Under the pieces are notes generated by a model that saw nothing but the letters and a program-made list of their open reading frames with translations, ran no database searches and was not told the DNA's origin. From positions 1,984,001 to 2,048,000 of the forward strand of contig NZ_CP094972.1 in the NCBI RefSeq assembly GCF_025985425.1: 64,000 nt of DNA, in the 5' to 3' direction. Position 1 is the first letter of the stretch; every line of letters starts with the position of its first letter. Source of the stretch: Entomomonas sp. E2T0. Lineage in GTDB: Bacteria > Pseudomonadota > Gammaproteobacteria > Pseudomonadales > Pseudomonadaceae. A program made the translations under genes and the position numbers. This document shows positions 36,006 to 44,815 of this stretch, piece after piece.

Positions 36006-37574
36006 TTAAATCAGCTCATAGGCTGGGGTTGTTAAAAATTCTTCAAAGCTATCATTGGCTACTAACTGACGAATAATTGTTGCTGCTTGTTCAATACTTT
36101 GATGTTCATTGGTAGCTGTATTTTCTTTTAAGTAGGCTGCTTCTTTATCAATTAATTGTTGAACACGTTGTAAAGTAATAGCTTCACCATCAGTACTGGT
36201 TAAGCCAGCCACACGAATCCATTGCCATAATTGTGCCCGTGAAATTTCCGCAGTAGCCGCATCTTCCATTAGATTAAAGATAGGAACTGCCCCACTTCCT
36301 TGTAGCCATGCTTTAATGTAACGCATAGCTGCACTTACATTGATACTAATACCTTCGGCAGTAATAGTACCCTCTGGGATAGAGAGTAAGTCCTGTGCAG
36401 TAATATTCAGTGTAGGTTGCTGTTTAGTAATTTGATTAGCGGTTGGCATATATTCATCAAATACTTTCTTAGCAATGGGTACTAAAGCAGGGTGAGCAAC
36501 CCATGTACCATCATGACCATCTTGTACTTCACGTAATTTATCATTACGTACCTTTTCTTCTGCTTGCGCATTACCTTCAGGATCATTTTTAATAGGAATT
36601 TGTGCTGCCATACCACCCATTGCATGCACACCACGCTTGTGACATACCTCAATTAATAGTTTTGAGTAACTTCTTAAAAAGTGAGTGGTCATGGTTACTT
36701 GCGCACGCTCAGGTAATACTTTATCCGCATGATTTCTAAAGCGTTTGATAAAGTTAAAGATATAATCCCAACGGCCTGCATTTAAACCAACGATATAGTC
36801 TTTTAATTCAAATAGAATTTCTTCCATTTGGAAAGCCGCTGGAATGGTTTCAATTAATAGTGTGCAACGTATAGTGCCATGAGGAATAGCCAAAAACTCT
36901 TCCGCAAAACTAAATATCTCAGCCCATAAACGCGCCTCTAAATAATGTTCAGTTTTAGGAATATAGAAATACAACCCTTTATTACGTTGTAAGGCATTTT
37001 GTGCATTATTGGTTAAGAACACGGCTAAATCAAACAAGCAACCACTTACCCGTTGCTCATTTAATAACGCATGTTTCTCTTCCATATGTAAACCGCGCAC
37101 ACGCACCATTAAAATGGCATGTTCTGGGTTAACTTGATAGTTTTTACCTTCAGGGCTTTGATAGGTTAACTCATCATTAATGGCATCACGTAAATTAATT
37201 TGCCCATCAATGGTGGCTTGCCAAGTAGGGCTATGGGCGTCTTCTAAGTCCGCCATAAATACTTTAGCACCCGAGTTAAGGGCATTAATCATCATCTTAC
37301 GATCAACAGGGCCAGTGATTTCTACCCGTCTGTCTTGAATGTCAGCAGGAATAGAAGCACCTTGCCAATCACCTTCACGAATATGTTTAGTTTCAGCTAA
37401 AAAATCTAAACTGCCACCTTGATCTAATACCGTTTGTCTTTGTTGGCGATCGGCCATTAATGCTCTACGTCTTGCACCAAAACGACTTTCTAATTGCTCT
37501 AATAATTCAAGCGCTTTGGGAGTAATTATTTGTTGTGCTTCATTGCTTATTGATTCAGTTATTTTAATAGGCAT
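36006..37574 (-). CDS. aceB: AceB, malate synthase A
   Basis: The ATG at 37574 follows GGAG and gives MPIKITESIS; the frame is open 24 codons further but those lie in the promoter region. About 522 residues of the A-type malate synthase: VFMADLEDAHSPTW, LFYIPKTEHYLEARLW-like LYFYIPKTEHY, AGRWDYIFNFIKRF and MGGMAAQIPIK. It joins glyoxylate and acetyl-CoA to malate. First gene of the operon, divergent from a LysR regulator 130 bp away that is its likely controller. Confidence 0.95.
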   Translation of the reverse strand: MPIKITESISNEAQQIITPKALELLEQLESRFGARRRALMADRQQRQTVLDQGGSLDFLAETKHIREGDWQGASIPADIQDRRVEITGPVDRKMMINALNSGAKVFMADLEDAHSPTWQATIDGQINLRDAINDELTYQSPEGKNYQVNPEHAILMVRVRGLHMEEKHALLNEQRVSGCLFDLAVFLTNNAQNALQRNKGLYFYIPKTEHYLEARLWAEIFSFAEEFLAIPHGTIRCTLLIETIPAAFQMEEILFELKDYIVGLNAGRWDYIFNFIKRFRNHADKVLPERAQVTMTTHFLRSYSKLLIEVCHKRGVHAMGGMAAQIPIKNDPEGNAQAEEKVRNDKLREVQDGHDGTWVAHPALVPIAKKVFDEYMPTANQITKQQPTLNITAQDLLSIPEGTITAEGISINVSAAMRYIKAWLQGSGAVPIFNLMEDAATAEISRAQLWQWIRVAGLTSTDGEAITLQRVQQLIDKEAAYLKENTATNEHQSIEQAATIIRQLVANDSFEEFLTTPAYELI

Positions 37575-37704
37575 GACAATCTCCATCCAGACTTTATATT
37601 GTTGTTGGGGGTATGCTAAGAGGGATGGGCTATTGACAGCAAGCAAAAGATAATTTATAAATGGTATTTAAACTATACTAAAAATTAATAATTGGTGGTG
37701 TGTA

Positions 37705-38622
37705 ATGAAAGTAGATAAAACAACTTTCTATAAAGGACAATTTTTTAAAGCGATCAGAGCATTTTGCTCAGTGGTGGAAAATGGTAGCTTTTCCAGTGCC
37801 GCATTAGATTTAGAAACCAGTCAACCTGCGCTGTCACTGCAAGTACAAACATTAGAGCAACACCTAAACACCATCCTATTTGAACGCAAAGGGCCAAAAA
37901 TTCAAATTACCCCCGATGGTAAACAACTTTATGAAATGGCCAAACCCATTGTGGCCAGCGTGCAAAGTTTACCTGAGCAATTTTTGAATAGCCGTGAAGA
38001 GCTAAGTCATGGCGACTTAAAGATTGTAGGAGGGGAGACAGCATTATTAAACTTACTACCTGATATCTTAAAAACATTCTGCCAACAATACCCAGCTATT
38101 CGGATTATTACCCAATCTACCATTGTTAAAGATATCCCCAATCTATTAATGTCAGATGAAGCTGATTTTGCCATTGGTAGTTTATCGACAGAAAATGATG
38201 ATCTATTGTTCTATCCTATTTTTGAGTTTTCACCTATTTTGATTATTCCTGTTAATCATCCCTTAACTAAGTTTACTGAAGGGGAAATTACTTTAAGAGA
38301 AATAGCCCAATATGGTCTAATCGTACCCCCTGAACACTCCTATACATGGTGGGCGGTAAGGTTTATTTTTCAACAACATCAACTAGAATGCCCGATTAGA
38401 TTAACTGTTTCCAGTAGTGAGGCAGCTAAACGTTATGTGAAAGCAGGGCTGGGTATTGCTATTGTGACGGAAGCCTGTCAGCTAGATGATCCTGAAATAA
38501 CAGGAATTTCGATGGAGCACTACTTTCCTAAACGGCATTATGGGCTTATCCAACGCAGGGGTAAATTTTTGTCACCACAAGCATTAAAGTTTAAAAAGTT
38601 AGTATTAAATGTGGGGAAGTAA
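37705..38622 (+). CDS. LysR-type regulator divergent from aceBAK
   Basis: 305 residues with an N-terminal winged HTH (FKAIRAFCSVVENGSFSSAA ... QPALSLQVQTLEQHL ... LFERKGPKIQITPDG) and a periplasmic-binding-protein-like effector domain with DFAIG and GLGIAIVTE. The overall style is CysB-like. Divergent transcription across 130 bp suggests it regulates aceBAK, replacing the IclR regulator used in E. coli. The inducer is unknown. Confidence 0.88.
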   Translation: MKVDKTTFYKGQFFKAIRAFCSVVENGSFSSAALDLETSQPALSLQVQTLEQHLNTILFERKGPKIQITPDGKQLYEMAKPIVASVQSLPEQFLNSREELSHGDLKIVGGETALLNLLPDILKTFCQQYPAIRIITQSTIVKDIPNLLMSDEADFAIGSLSTENDDLLFYPIFEFSPILIIPVNHPLTKFTEGEITLREIAQYGLIVPPEHSYTWWAVRFIFQQHQLECPIRLTVSSSEAAKRYVKAGLGIAIVTEACQLDDPEITGISMEHYFPKRHYGLIQRRGKFLSPQALKFKKLVLNVGK

Positions 38623-38640
38623 TCAGTATTAGTAACTAAA

Positions 38641-38662
38641 CCTGTAATATCACTATTACAGG
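38641..38662. terminator. Hairpin between convergent genes
   Basis: CCTGTAAT and ATTACAGG around ATCACT, flanked by AA and TT, between the LysR gene and the convergent membrane-protein gene. T-tract is short; function as a bidirectional terminator is likely. Confidence 0.55.
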
Positions 38663-38675
38663 TTATAGTGAGAAT

Positions 38676-39200
38676 CTATGGTTTTACAGATAAAGTCTGA
38701 CAAAAGCTAATTAAATGCTCAGTAAGTAAGGCAATATCATGCATTACTACTAAAAATATAGCAAAGCTAATAATATTCACAATAACAATTGAGAACATCG
38801 CCACTTGTCGTTTATAACCAATGTTATAAGTAATAATACCTAAGCAATAACCTAGAACGGTAAATAACCCACCTGTAATGGTTAAAAACACATGATGTGA
38901 AGGGTAATGTAATACCTGAAAAAAAGTCACCGTATCTACTGTCGTATAAACACAGTATTTTTGTTGCAGCATAAAGTGTTGATGGTCAACCACACAAATA
39001 ACAATTAATGGAATTATTAATAATATAGAACAAGCAACTGATAAGGTTAAAAGAATCTTATTGGATGAAATAGGTGCATTAGTAACATTGCTAAAATCGC
39101 TCCTCTTAAGGAGTCTAGCAACTGCACAAGAGAATAGCCCCAATATAACAAAAACACCAATATAGGCACTTAATAAAATAAAGAAATCTGCGTAACTCAT
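38676..39200 (-). CDS. Four-helix integral membrane protein, unknown
   Basis: 174 residues with four hydrophobic segments (about 8-28, 51-72, 102-124 and 131-154) and two cysteines. No family recognised. The gap after it (39201-39561) contains only the inverted repeat copy at 39397-39485 and the leader of the next gene. Confidence 0.5.
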   Translation of the reverse strand: MSYADFFILLSAYIGVFVILGLFSCAVARLLKRSDFSNVTNAPISSNKILLTLSVACSILLIIPLIVICVVDHQHFMLQQKYCVYTTVDTVTFFQVLHYPSHHVFLTITGGLFTVLGYCLGIITYNIGYKRQVAMFSIVIVNIISFAIFLVVMHDIALLTEHLISFCQTLSVKP

Positions 39201-39396
39201 CCGTGTCTTCTTACTGCTGAGTGAATGAAATCAATTGCTTATTCCAATTAGAACAGCTAAAGCCTGTATAAATGGTGGTAATAAACTTGTTGGCCAATAG
39301 TATAATGGAAATATTATAAGAAATCTCTACTGATTTACGAAACGCTTGTTTTTTATAAAAGGGTGATGTTTAATTATTACAGTATATCTAGATAAA

Positions 39397-39485
39397 TAGA
39401 GTATGGGTTTGGTCACCCATAATAGAACAGGTCAGCTTTACTTGCTTATACTTGCCCTCAGTATTTAGCAGTTATTAGGGGTTAA
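39397..39485. repeat. Structured dispersed repeat, copy B (short form, inverted)
   Basis: Reverse-complement of the ends of 14-203: 26 bases at 39397-39422 (TAGAGTATGGGTTTGGTCAC...) and 15 bases at 39471-39485 are identical, with weaker similarity between. It lacks about 100 bp present in copy A. It lies 77 bp upstream of the effector cassette at 39562. Confidence 0.6.
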
Positions 39486-39561
39486 TAATTGGAAAAGGAT
39501 AATCCCCAATGCTTAATTTTGTTATTACCTTAATTCCTTACAACCTAACAGGTAAAGCAAA

Positions 39562-40905
39562 ATGACTATATACACTATTTCTGCGCATATAAAAACTAAT
39601 ACAGCTTCTGAAAATCTTTACTATGATATGGAGCTGTATAAAACGGACTGGTCGGGTAACGAAACTTATGCTTTAAGACCTACAGGTAAACGCCCATTAC
39701 AAGCAGATTATAAAACTCAATCCCATCCCTCACTAGAAATTAGCGACCCACCAGAAACCTGCTATATACTCTCTATCAACCTCTATCGCAAAGTGGGTGT
39801 TGACTATATCAAGATGAATCAAGACCCTATGACCGCAATAATGCCGCTAAAGGGTTTTCAAACAACAGATAAAGAATGGGGGGCTTCAAGGGAATTTGGA
39901 TATTTTGAAACAGCCCAAGACACTAAAAAAGCTGAAGAGGGGCAAGTAAATACTTATAAATTAAATATATCCTCAAAACCCAGAATATTTGAAGCTAAAG
40001 AACATCCTATAGGTGATCCGCTTGATCCTTTTACTAAAGAAAAGGTTGAAGCAGAATTAAAAATTAGAATGACTAGGCCAGTGCCACCAGAATTAATAAT
40101 TGATTATACTCTTCCTAAGACTGATCCTAAAAATCAAGCTATACTAAAATCTCAACAGGAAAGAAATCGAGTAAAATTTTATCCTTGGCAAGATAGATCT
40201 ATGCTATGTGGTGCAGCATCGTTCTTTTACTGTTTACAAAAAGATCGACCAGATATTTATCAGCAAGTAATAAAGGAGTTATGGGAAACGGGTGAAACCA
40301 AAATAGGCTCCTTAAAAATTAAACCTAGTAAGGGAGCAAAGCATCCAGATAATTTTTTTAGAGACACAGGTATGGCAAGAGTACCTGCTATAGATTGGAT
40401 AAGTTTAGCTAGTTTAGTGGATACAGATACTACTTTTTCTATAGATAAACCAACAGGACCTATGGTTAATATTTCAAGTATTACACTGGCAGAAACAATA
40501 GAGAAATGGTTTCATAAAATAGGTTGTAGGACATTATTTGATAATATTTCTTATAGCTGGCATAGTAACTTAGCAGATGTTTGTCAGTTAAATCATTATA
40601 TAAAACCAGATAGTCAGCATTTAATTACCTTAATATCAGGAGCAATGCTAAAAGGAGGTGTAACTTTCTTAGGGATGAGTGCTAAAAGTCACTGGATAAC
40701 ATGGAATGATAAATTAAGAGTTAAAAGAGCAAAATTGACAGATCCTTTAGGTGCAGAAGTAACTACTACAACTAGCTTATCAACATTGGTTGAGTTAGAG
40801 ATGTTTTCATGGGGAAATGTGAAACAATACTTAAAAGATGATATAACTTTGGGAGAGTTCTTGAAGCATACATATGGAGGAATGGTATTTACTAAAATAC
40901 CTTAG
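39562..40905 (+). CDS. Candidate T6SS cargo effector, cysteine-hydrolase fold (paralog B)
   Basis: 447 residues, the closest relative of the protein at 14369-15682. The N-terminal 175 residues are nearly identical, while the C-terminal half has diverged. Gln210 and Cys216 (RSMLCGAASFFYC), His353 (SQHLITLI) and Asp383 (WITWNDKL) keep the triad layout. There is no vgrG nearby; it would have to reach the spike of the island at 15.7-18.2 kb. It is followed 5 bp later by a lipoprotein, then a broken lipoprotein gene and a stand-alone VgrG-type domain. It appears to be a recent duplicate. Confidence 0.62.
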   Translation: MTIYTISAHIKTNTASENLYYDMELYKTDWSGNETYALRPTGKRPLQADYKTQSHPSLEISDPPETCYILSINLYRKVGVDYIKMNQDPMTAIMPLKGFQTTDKEWGASREFGYFETAQDTKKAEEGQVNTYKLNISSKPRIFEAKEHPIGDPLDPFTKEKVEAELKIRMTRPVPPELIIDYTLPKTDPKNQAILKSQQERNRVKFYPWQDRSMLCGAASFFYCLQKDRPDIYQQVIKELWETGETKIGSLKIKPSKGAKHPDNFFRDTGMARVPAIDWISLASLVDTDTTFSIDKPTGPMVNISSITLAETIEKWFHKIGCRTLFDNISYSWHSNLADVCQLNHYIKPDSQHLITLISGAMLKGGVTFLGMSAKSHWITWNDKLRVKRAKLTDPLGAEVTTTTSLSTLVELEMFSWGNVKQYLKDDITLGEFLKHTYGGMVFTKIP

Positions 40906-40910
40906 TATTT

Positions 40911-41297
40911 ATGAAAAAGAAGATCATTATTTTTTATGTAAATATCATAATTCTAATTATGCTATTAAGTAGTTGTACTCCAAAAGCAGTTTTTACTCCT
41001 GATACTCTGCCAAATGCTATAGTAGGACAGAATTATTATGCTGAAATAGATATTGCAGGAGGTTCTGGTCCTGTATCAGCAGGAGGTTTTGAGGTTTCTA
41101 TGAAACCTGATGAGCTGTGGTTTGAAGTAAACCGAAAAAAGGATAATTTTTATAATAGCTTTATTATTCATGGTATACCAAAAACACCAGAAGATATAAC
41201 TATAATAATAAAGGGAGATATGGTACCAACAGGATTATTTGGAAGTGGTACTGAATTTAATAAAACCTATATTATTAAAGTAAAAGAAGCAGAATGA
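40911..41297 (+). CDS. Small lipoprotein, candidate immunity protein (4)
   Basis: 128 residues, lipobox MLLSSC, then TPDTLPNAIVGQNYYAEI, GGSGPVSAGGF and a terminal FNKTYIIKVKEAE. Closest to the lipoprotein at 13583. It begins 5 bp after the effector stop and overlaps the start of the decayed gene by ATGA. Cognate immunity to paralog B is inferred. Confidence 0.62.
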   Translation: MKKKIIIFYVNIIILIMLLSSCTPKAVFTPDTLPNAIVGQNYYAEIDIAGGSGPVSAGGFEVSMKPDELWFEVNRKKDNFYNSFIIHGIPKTPEDITIIIKGDMVPTGLFGSGTEFNKTYIIKVKEAE

Positions 41298-41390
41298 AAA
41301 AATTAAGCATAATATTTGCTATACGTTTTTTACTAATAGATGTTCTTCATTGGAATTAATTATTATTCCTGATAATTATTGATTAAGTTA
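41294..41390 (+). pseudogene. Remnant of a fifth lipoprotein gene
   Basis: ATGA overlap with the previous stop opens a 21-codon frame, MKKLSIIFAIRFLLIDVLHWN, ending at 41359. It copies the signal peptide MKKLGLILIVIFLLIGC of the lipoprotein at 13997, with the lipobox destroyed. Beyond the stop, TTATTATTCCTGAT still matches the DNA encoding the following VIITPD segment. The gene is frameshifted and truncated by 41400. Confidence 0.6.
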
Positions 41391-41428
41391 TCTTAAAGTA
41401 AATAAGATTCTATCTAATAGAGGTTAAT

Positions 41429-41656
41429 ATGCCAATAGAAACAGTTGATAAATACAATAAGCGATTTCAATTTATTGATGATGACCAACAGCCTTATGCA
41501 AATTATGATTATATTGCTTATTTTGAGGATGGTACTAGTAAGCGTGGTACAACAGATCAAGAGGGTTATACTGAGGAATTTTATACAGCAACTGAACAAA
41601 AAATTAGTGTTCATTTAGTGATGGGTAACGAAAAGCAATACCTTAATATTGATTAA
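41429..41656 (+). CDS. Stand-alone TTR-like domain homologous to the VgrG C-terminus
   Basis: 75 residues after an AGAGGTTAAT ribosome site. It reads FQFIDDDQQPYANYDYIAYF then TTDQEGYTEEF and ISVHL, the same layout as each C-terminal repeat of the VgrG at 15694-18231 (KPY-x-KY-x-LP, TD-x-x-GYT, VHL). The protein has no signal peptide. Either it is a remnant of a vgrG 3' end brought with the cassette, or a small adaptor that helps load effector paralog B. Its intact start, ribosome site and stop favour a working gene. Confidence 0.65.
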   Translation: MPIETVDKYNKRFQFIDDDQQPYANYDYIAYFEDGTSKRGTTDQEGYTEEFYTATEQKISVHLVMGNEKQYLNID

Positions 41657-41688
41657 TATACAATAAACGTAGGTAATGTATATTGAGT

Positions 41689-41713
41689 AGCCTGTTAGGT
41701 TAACTAACAGGCT
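41689..41713. terminator. Bidirectional hairpin between the cassette and nadC
   Basis: AGCCTGTTAG and CTAACAGGCT form a perfect 10-bp stem around GTTAA, between convergent genes ending at 41656 and 41723. No long T run. Confidence 0.6.
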
Positions 41714-41722
41714 GTTGCTATA

Positions 41723-42586
41723 TCATACTAATCTCATTGAATAATCAGTAGCTCTTACATTTTTAGTCAGTGCACCAATTGAAATACGATCTACACCTGT
41801 GGCTGCAATGGCTTGTAACATGGTGAAATCAACCCCGCCAGATACTTCTAGCACTGCTTTACCTTTGGCAATAGAAACTGCTTTTTGCATAGCTTGATGG
41901 GTAAAGTTATCTAATAAAATAGAAGTGGCACCATTATCTAGCGCAACTTGTAACTGTTCTAAGGTTTCAACTTCAATTTGAATTTCTACATTACTATTTA
42001 ATGCAAACGCAGCTTGTAATGCTTCAGCAACGCCACCAGCGCCTGCAATATGATTTTCTTTAATTAAAATACCATCATATAAAGCTAAGCGTTGATTATA
42101 GCCACCGCCCACAATAACTGCATATTTTTGGGCTAAACGTAAGCCTGGTAAGGTTTTACGGGTATCATAAATACCTATTTTACTACCTTCTACTGCTTTA
42201 ACATGGTAGCGAGTAGCAGTAGCAACACCTGACAGTAATTGTAAGAAGTTTAAAGCGGTACGTTCTGCTGTCATTAATGAACGGGCAGGGCCTTGTAATT
42301 CTATTACGGTACTATCACGGGTCATTAATTGACCTTCTTGATAGTTAGCAATCATTTGAATACGGGGATCGACTTTGCGTAATACTCGATAAAACCAAGG
42401 TAAACCACAGAGTACCGCTTCCTCACGAACAATAATACAGGCTTGGCGAATATCTTCTGGTACTAATAATCCTGTCCAATCGCAATAGCCTACATCTTCA
42501 GCGAGTGCATCATTAACATTGCGTTCAATAGCTACTTCTAAATCGTGTTGATAGGGTACACCAATAGGTGATTGATAGTGGCTCAT
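41723..42586 (-). CDS. nadC: NadC, quinolinate phosphoribosyltransferase
   Basis: 287 residues, usual length. It has LMTAERTALNFLQLLSG, YDTRKTLPGLR (PRPP and quinolinate binding), GGGYNQRLALYDGILIKENH and VSGGVDF. It makes nicotinate mononucleotide in de novo NAD synthesis. Its start overlaps the nadA stop, so nadA-nadC are one operon. Confidence 0.96.
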   Translation of the reverse strand: MSHYQSPIGVPYQHDLEVAIERNVNDALAEDVGYCDWTGLLVPEDIRQACIIVREEAVLCGLPWFYRVLRKVDPRIQMIANYQEGQLMTRDSTVIELQGPARSLMTAERTALNFLQLLSGVATATRYHVKAVEGSKIGIYDTRKTLPGLRLAQKYAVIVGGGYNQRLALYDGILIKENHIAGAGGVAEALQAAFALNSNVEIQIEVETLEQLQVALDNGATSILLDNFTHQAMQKAVSIAKGKAVLEVSGGVDFTMLQAIAATGVDRISIGALTKNVRATDYSMRLV

Positions 42587-43713
42587 TATACGGCACCTAC
42601 ATTGCTAAATAAGGCTTGGTCTTTGGCAAGATCGCCACTAGCTTTAACATTAATTTGTCTATTGGTAGAAAAATCCAACATACGATTAATACCTAACTGG
42701 GCTCGTTCAGCAATGGTTTGTTCTACATGAATTTCATGAATCCCTTGCTCTAGGGTATCAGCAAGATTTTGTAGGGTATTCATCGCCATCCACGGACACA
42801 TTGCACAGCTTTTACAAGTAGCGCTATTACCAGCAGTAGGGGCGGTAAAAAATTCTTTATTGGGGGCGGCTAGTTTCATTTTATAAAGCACACCACGATC
42901 AGTGGCTACAATAAAACGTTTATCGGATAACTGTTGAGCCGCTTTAATTAATTGGGTTGTAGAGCCTACTACATCTGCTTGTTCTACTACAGACTGTGGT
43001 GATTCAGGGTGTACTAATATTTTGGCATCTGGGTATTGCTGGCGCATTTGCTCTAATTCAATCCCTTTAAACTCATCATGCACAATACAGTTACCTTGCC
43101 ATAACAGCATATCAGCACCTGTTTGCTCTTGGATATAGCTGCCTAGATGTTGGTCTGGTGCCCACAGAATTTTTTCACCTTGTTCATGCAGTGCTTTAAC
43201 AATATCTAAGGCAATAGCAGAAGTAACCACCCAATCAGCTCGTGCTTTAACTTTAGCACTGGTATTAGCATAGACTACAACCGTACGGTCAGGGTGTTTA
43301 TCACAGAATTTAATAAAATCTTCGGCAGGGCAACCGAGGTCAAGGGAACAAGTAGCATTAAGGTCTGGCATTAAAATACGTTTATTAGGGCTAAGTATTT
43401 TAGCTGTTTCACCCATAAATCGAACGCCTGCCACAATCAGCGTTTTGGCAGGATTATCGCGGCCAAAACGAGCCATTTCCAATGAGTCAGCCACGCAACC
43501 GCCTGTTTCATCAGCCAGTGCTTGTAGTTCTGGGTCTACATAATAATGAGCAACTAATGCTGCATTTTCACGTTTGAGCAATTTCTTGATGCGTTCTTTT
43601 AGTGCTTGTTTAGTTGACTCAGAAAGTTGCTCGGGTACACTGGCTAATGCTTCACGGATGCTAAGCGTTTGGCCTGCAATAGGAAACGTATAGCTAATCA
43701 TTTTTTCTGACAT
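42586..43713 (-). CDS. nadA: NadA, quinolinate synthase
   Basis: 375 residues. Three conserved cysteines for the [4Fe-4S] cluster are in [26 protein letters not shown] and [28 protein letters not shown] and [13 protein letters not shown]-like segments are typical. It condenses iminoaspartate with dihydroxyacetone phosphate to quinolinate. nadB is not in the window. Confidence 0.96.
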   Translation of the reverse strand: MSEKMISYTFPIAGQTLSIREALASVPEQLSESTKQALKERIKKLLKRENAALVAHYYVDPELQALADETGGCVADSLEMARFGRDNPAKTLIVAGVRFMGETAKILSPNKRILMPDLNATCSLDLGCPAEDFIKFCDKHPDRTVVVYANTSAKVKARADWVVTSAIALDIVKALHEQGEKILWAPDQHLGSYIQEQTGADMLLWQGNCIVHDEFKGIELEQMRQQYPDAKILVHPESPQSVVEQADVVGSTTQLIKAAQQLSDKRFIVATDRGVLYKMKLAAPNKEFFTAPTAGNSATCKSCAMCPWMAMNTLQNLADTLEQGIHEIHVEQTIAERAQLGINRMLDFSTNRQINVKASGDLAKDQALFSNVGAV

Positions 43714-43790
43714 GGTACTTTATAAACCCTAACTGTATGAAGACCAACTGTGTTATTTACCATGGTAAAAATAAATTACACTTATTAATT

Positions 43791-44372
43791 TTACTCACTA
43801 TTAGTTTTTTTAGTATGACGATGACGTCTACCTATAACCGTTCGTATTAAGAAGAAAATACTAAATACAACTATTGCAATTACTATGACAGGGAAAAGAT
43901 TATTGCCTATTTTTTGTAATTGCTCTTGAAAAATTCTACCAGCACTATAACCAATAGTTACAAAGATAGACGACCATAGTGCGGAGCCTACTGCATTACA
44001 GATAATAAATCGTACACTATTCACACCAGCTATGCCAATAGAGATAGGTCCGATAGTCCTTAATCCATAAAGGAAACGTAAGCACACAATAGCGAGTAAA
44101 TCATGTTTGCGAATCATTGTTTCTACTTTTTCGATCTTATCTTTATGCTTAGGTAACTTTTCGATGATAGCAGGGCCGTAATAATGACCCACTAAAAATA
44201 ATACAGAATCGCAAAGCCAAGCACCTATAAAAGCCATAAAATAGACCATAGGTAAACTTAACGTAGTATTAGCTGCTATGCCGCCTAATACAGCTACTGT
44301 TTCACCCTCAATGATAGCGCCTAAAACGATAGCAATATAACCATATTGAGCAATAAAAGAAGCTAAATCCAC
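43791..44372 (-). CDS. DedA-family membrane protein
   Basis: 193 residues, an SNARE-associated/VTT domain protein: GAIIEGETVAVLGG, GAWLCDSVLFLVGHYYGP and FLYGLRTIGPISIGIAGVN are the family blocks, with reentrant and transmembrane helices to a basic C-terminus (RRHRHTKK). DedA proteins support membrane-potential maintenance and lipid-carrier flipping. It is monocistronic. Confidence 0.88.
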   Translation of the reverse strand: MDLASFIAQYGYIAIVLGAIIEGETVAVLGGIAANTTLSLPMVYFMAFIGAWLCDSVLFLVGHYYGPAIIEKLPKHKDKIEKVETMIRKHDLLAIVCLRFLYGLRTIGPISIGIAGVNSVRFIICNAVGSALWSSIFVTIGYSAGRIFQEQLQKIGNNLFPVIVIAIVVFSIFFLIRTVIGRRHRHTKKTNSE

Positions 44373-44411
44373 ACTAAATGCCTAGTAAAGATAATTGATG
44401 AAAGCTATATA

Positions 44412-44813
44412 TTATAGCAAGGATAAATTCCGACTAGTATTTTTTATTGATTTTACTTTACCCAAGTCTAACCAGTACATGATAACCGTAACAATATATT
44501 GCTGTTGTGCAGAGGTTAATGGTTGGTTTTTAGGAATACCATGCCATTTTTGTAAACAACCTCGACAACAAGTAGCTGTAGCATGTTGTGCTACAAACAC
44601 GGGATGGCCTTTCCATGGGGTTTGTTTACCATCATTAACAGGCTGTGCAGGCGCTAAGCGTTGTGCAATAAATTCAACTGCATGCTGAGTAATAATTTGT
44701 TTACCTTTTTGTTGCAGGTAAAAATAATCTTTAGCATTAAGGGCAATATTACGACGAAATTTTGATTGATTTAGCCGCTCGAAGAGTGCAGCTAAATCAT
44801 CTGTTGTAGGCAT
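44412..44813 (-). CDS. DUF4186 protein
   Basis: 133 residues with the DUF4186 core: FRRNIALNAKDYFYLQQKG, RLAPAQPVNDGKQTPWKGHP and the highly conserved QHATATCCRGCLQKWHGIP. The Cys-Cys-x-x-Cys and His residues suggest a metal site. The family function is unknown. It begins 2 bp before the transglycosylase gene ends, so they are probably co-transcribed. Confidence 0.85.
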   Translation of the reverse strand: MPTTDDLAALFERLNQSKFRRNIALNAKDYFYLQQKGKQIITQHAVEFIAQRLAPAQPVNDGKQTPWKGHPVFVAQHATATCCRGCLQKWHGIPKNQPLTSAQQQYIVTVIMYWLDLGKVKSIKNTSRNLSLL

Positions 44814-44815
44814 AA

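Noticed and set aside
41414-41614. Minus-strand ORF over the stand-alone TTR-like gene
   Set aside because: The opposite frame encodes a protein homologous to the VgrG repeats and has a ribosome site, so this is a shadow.
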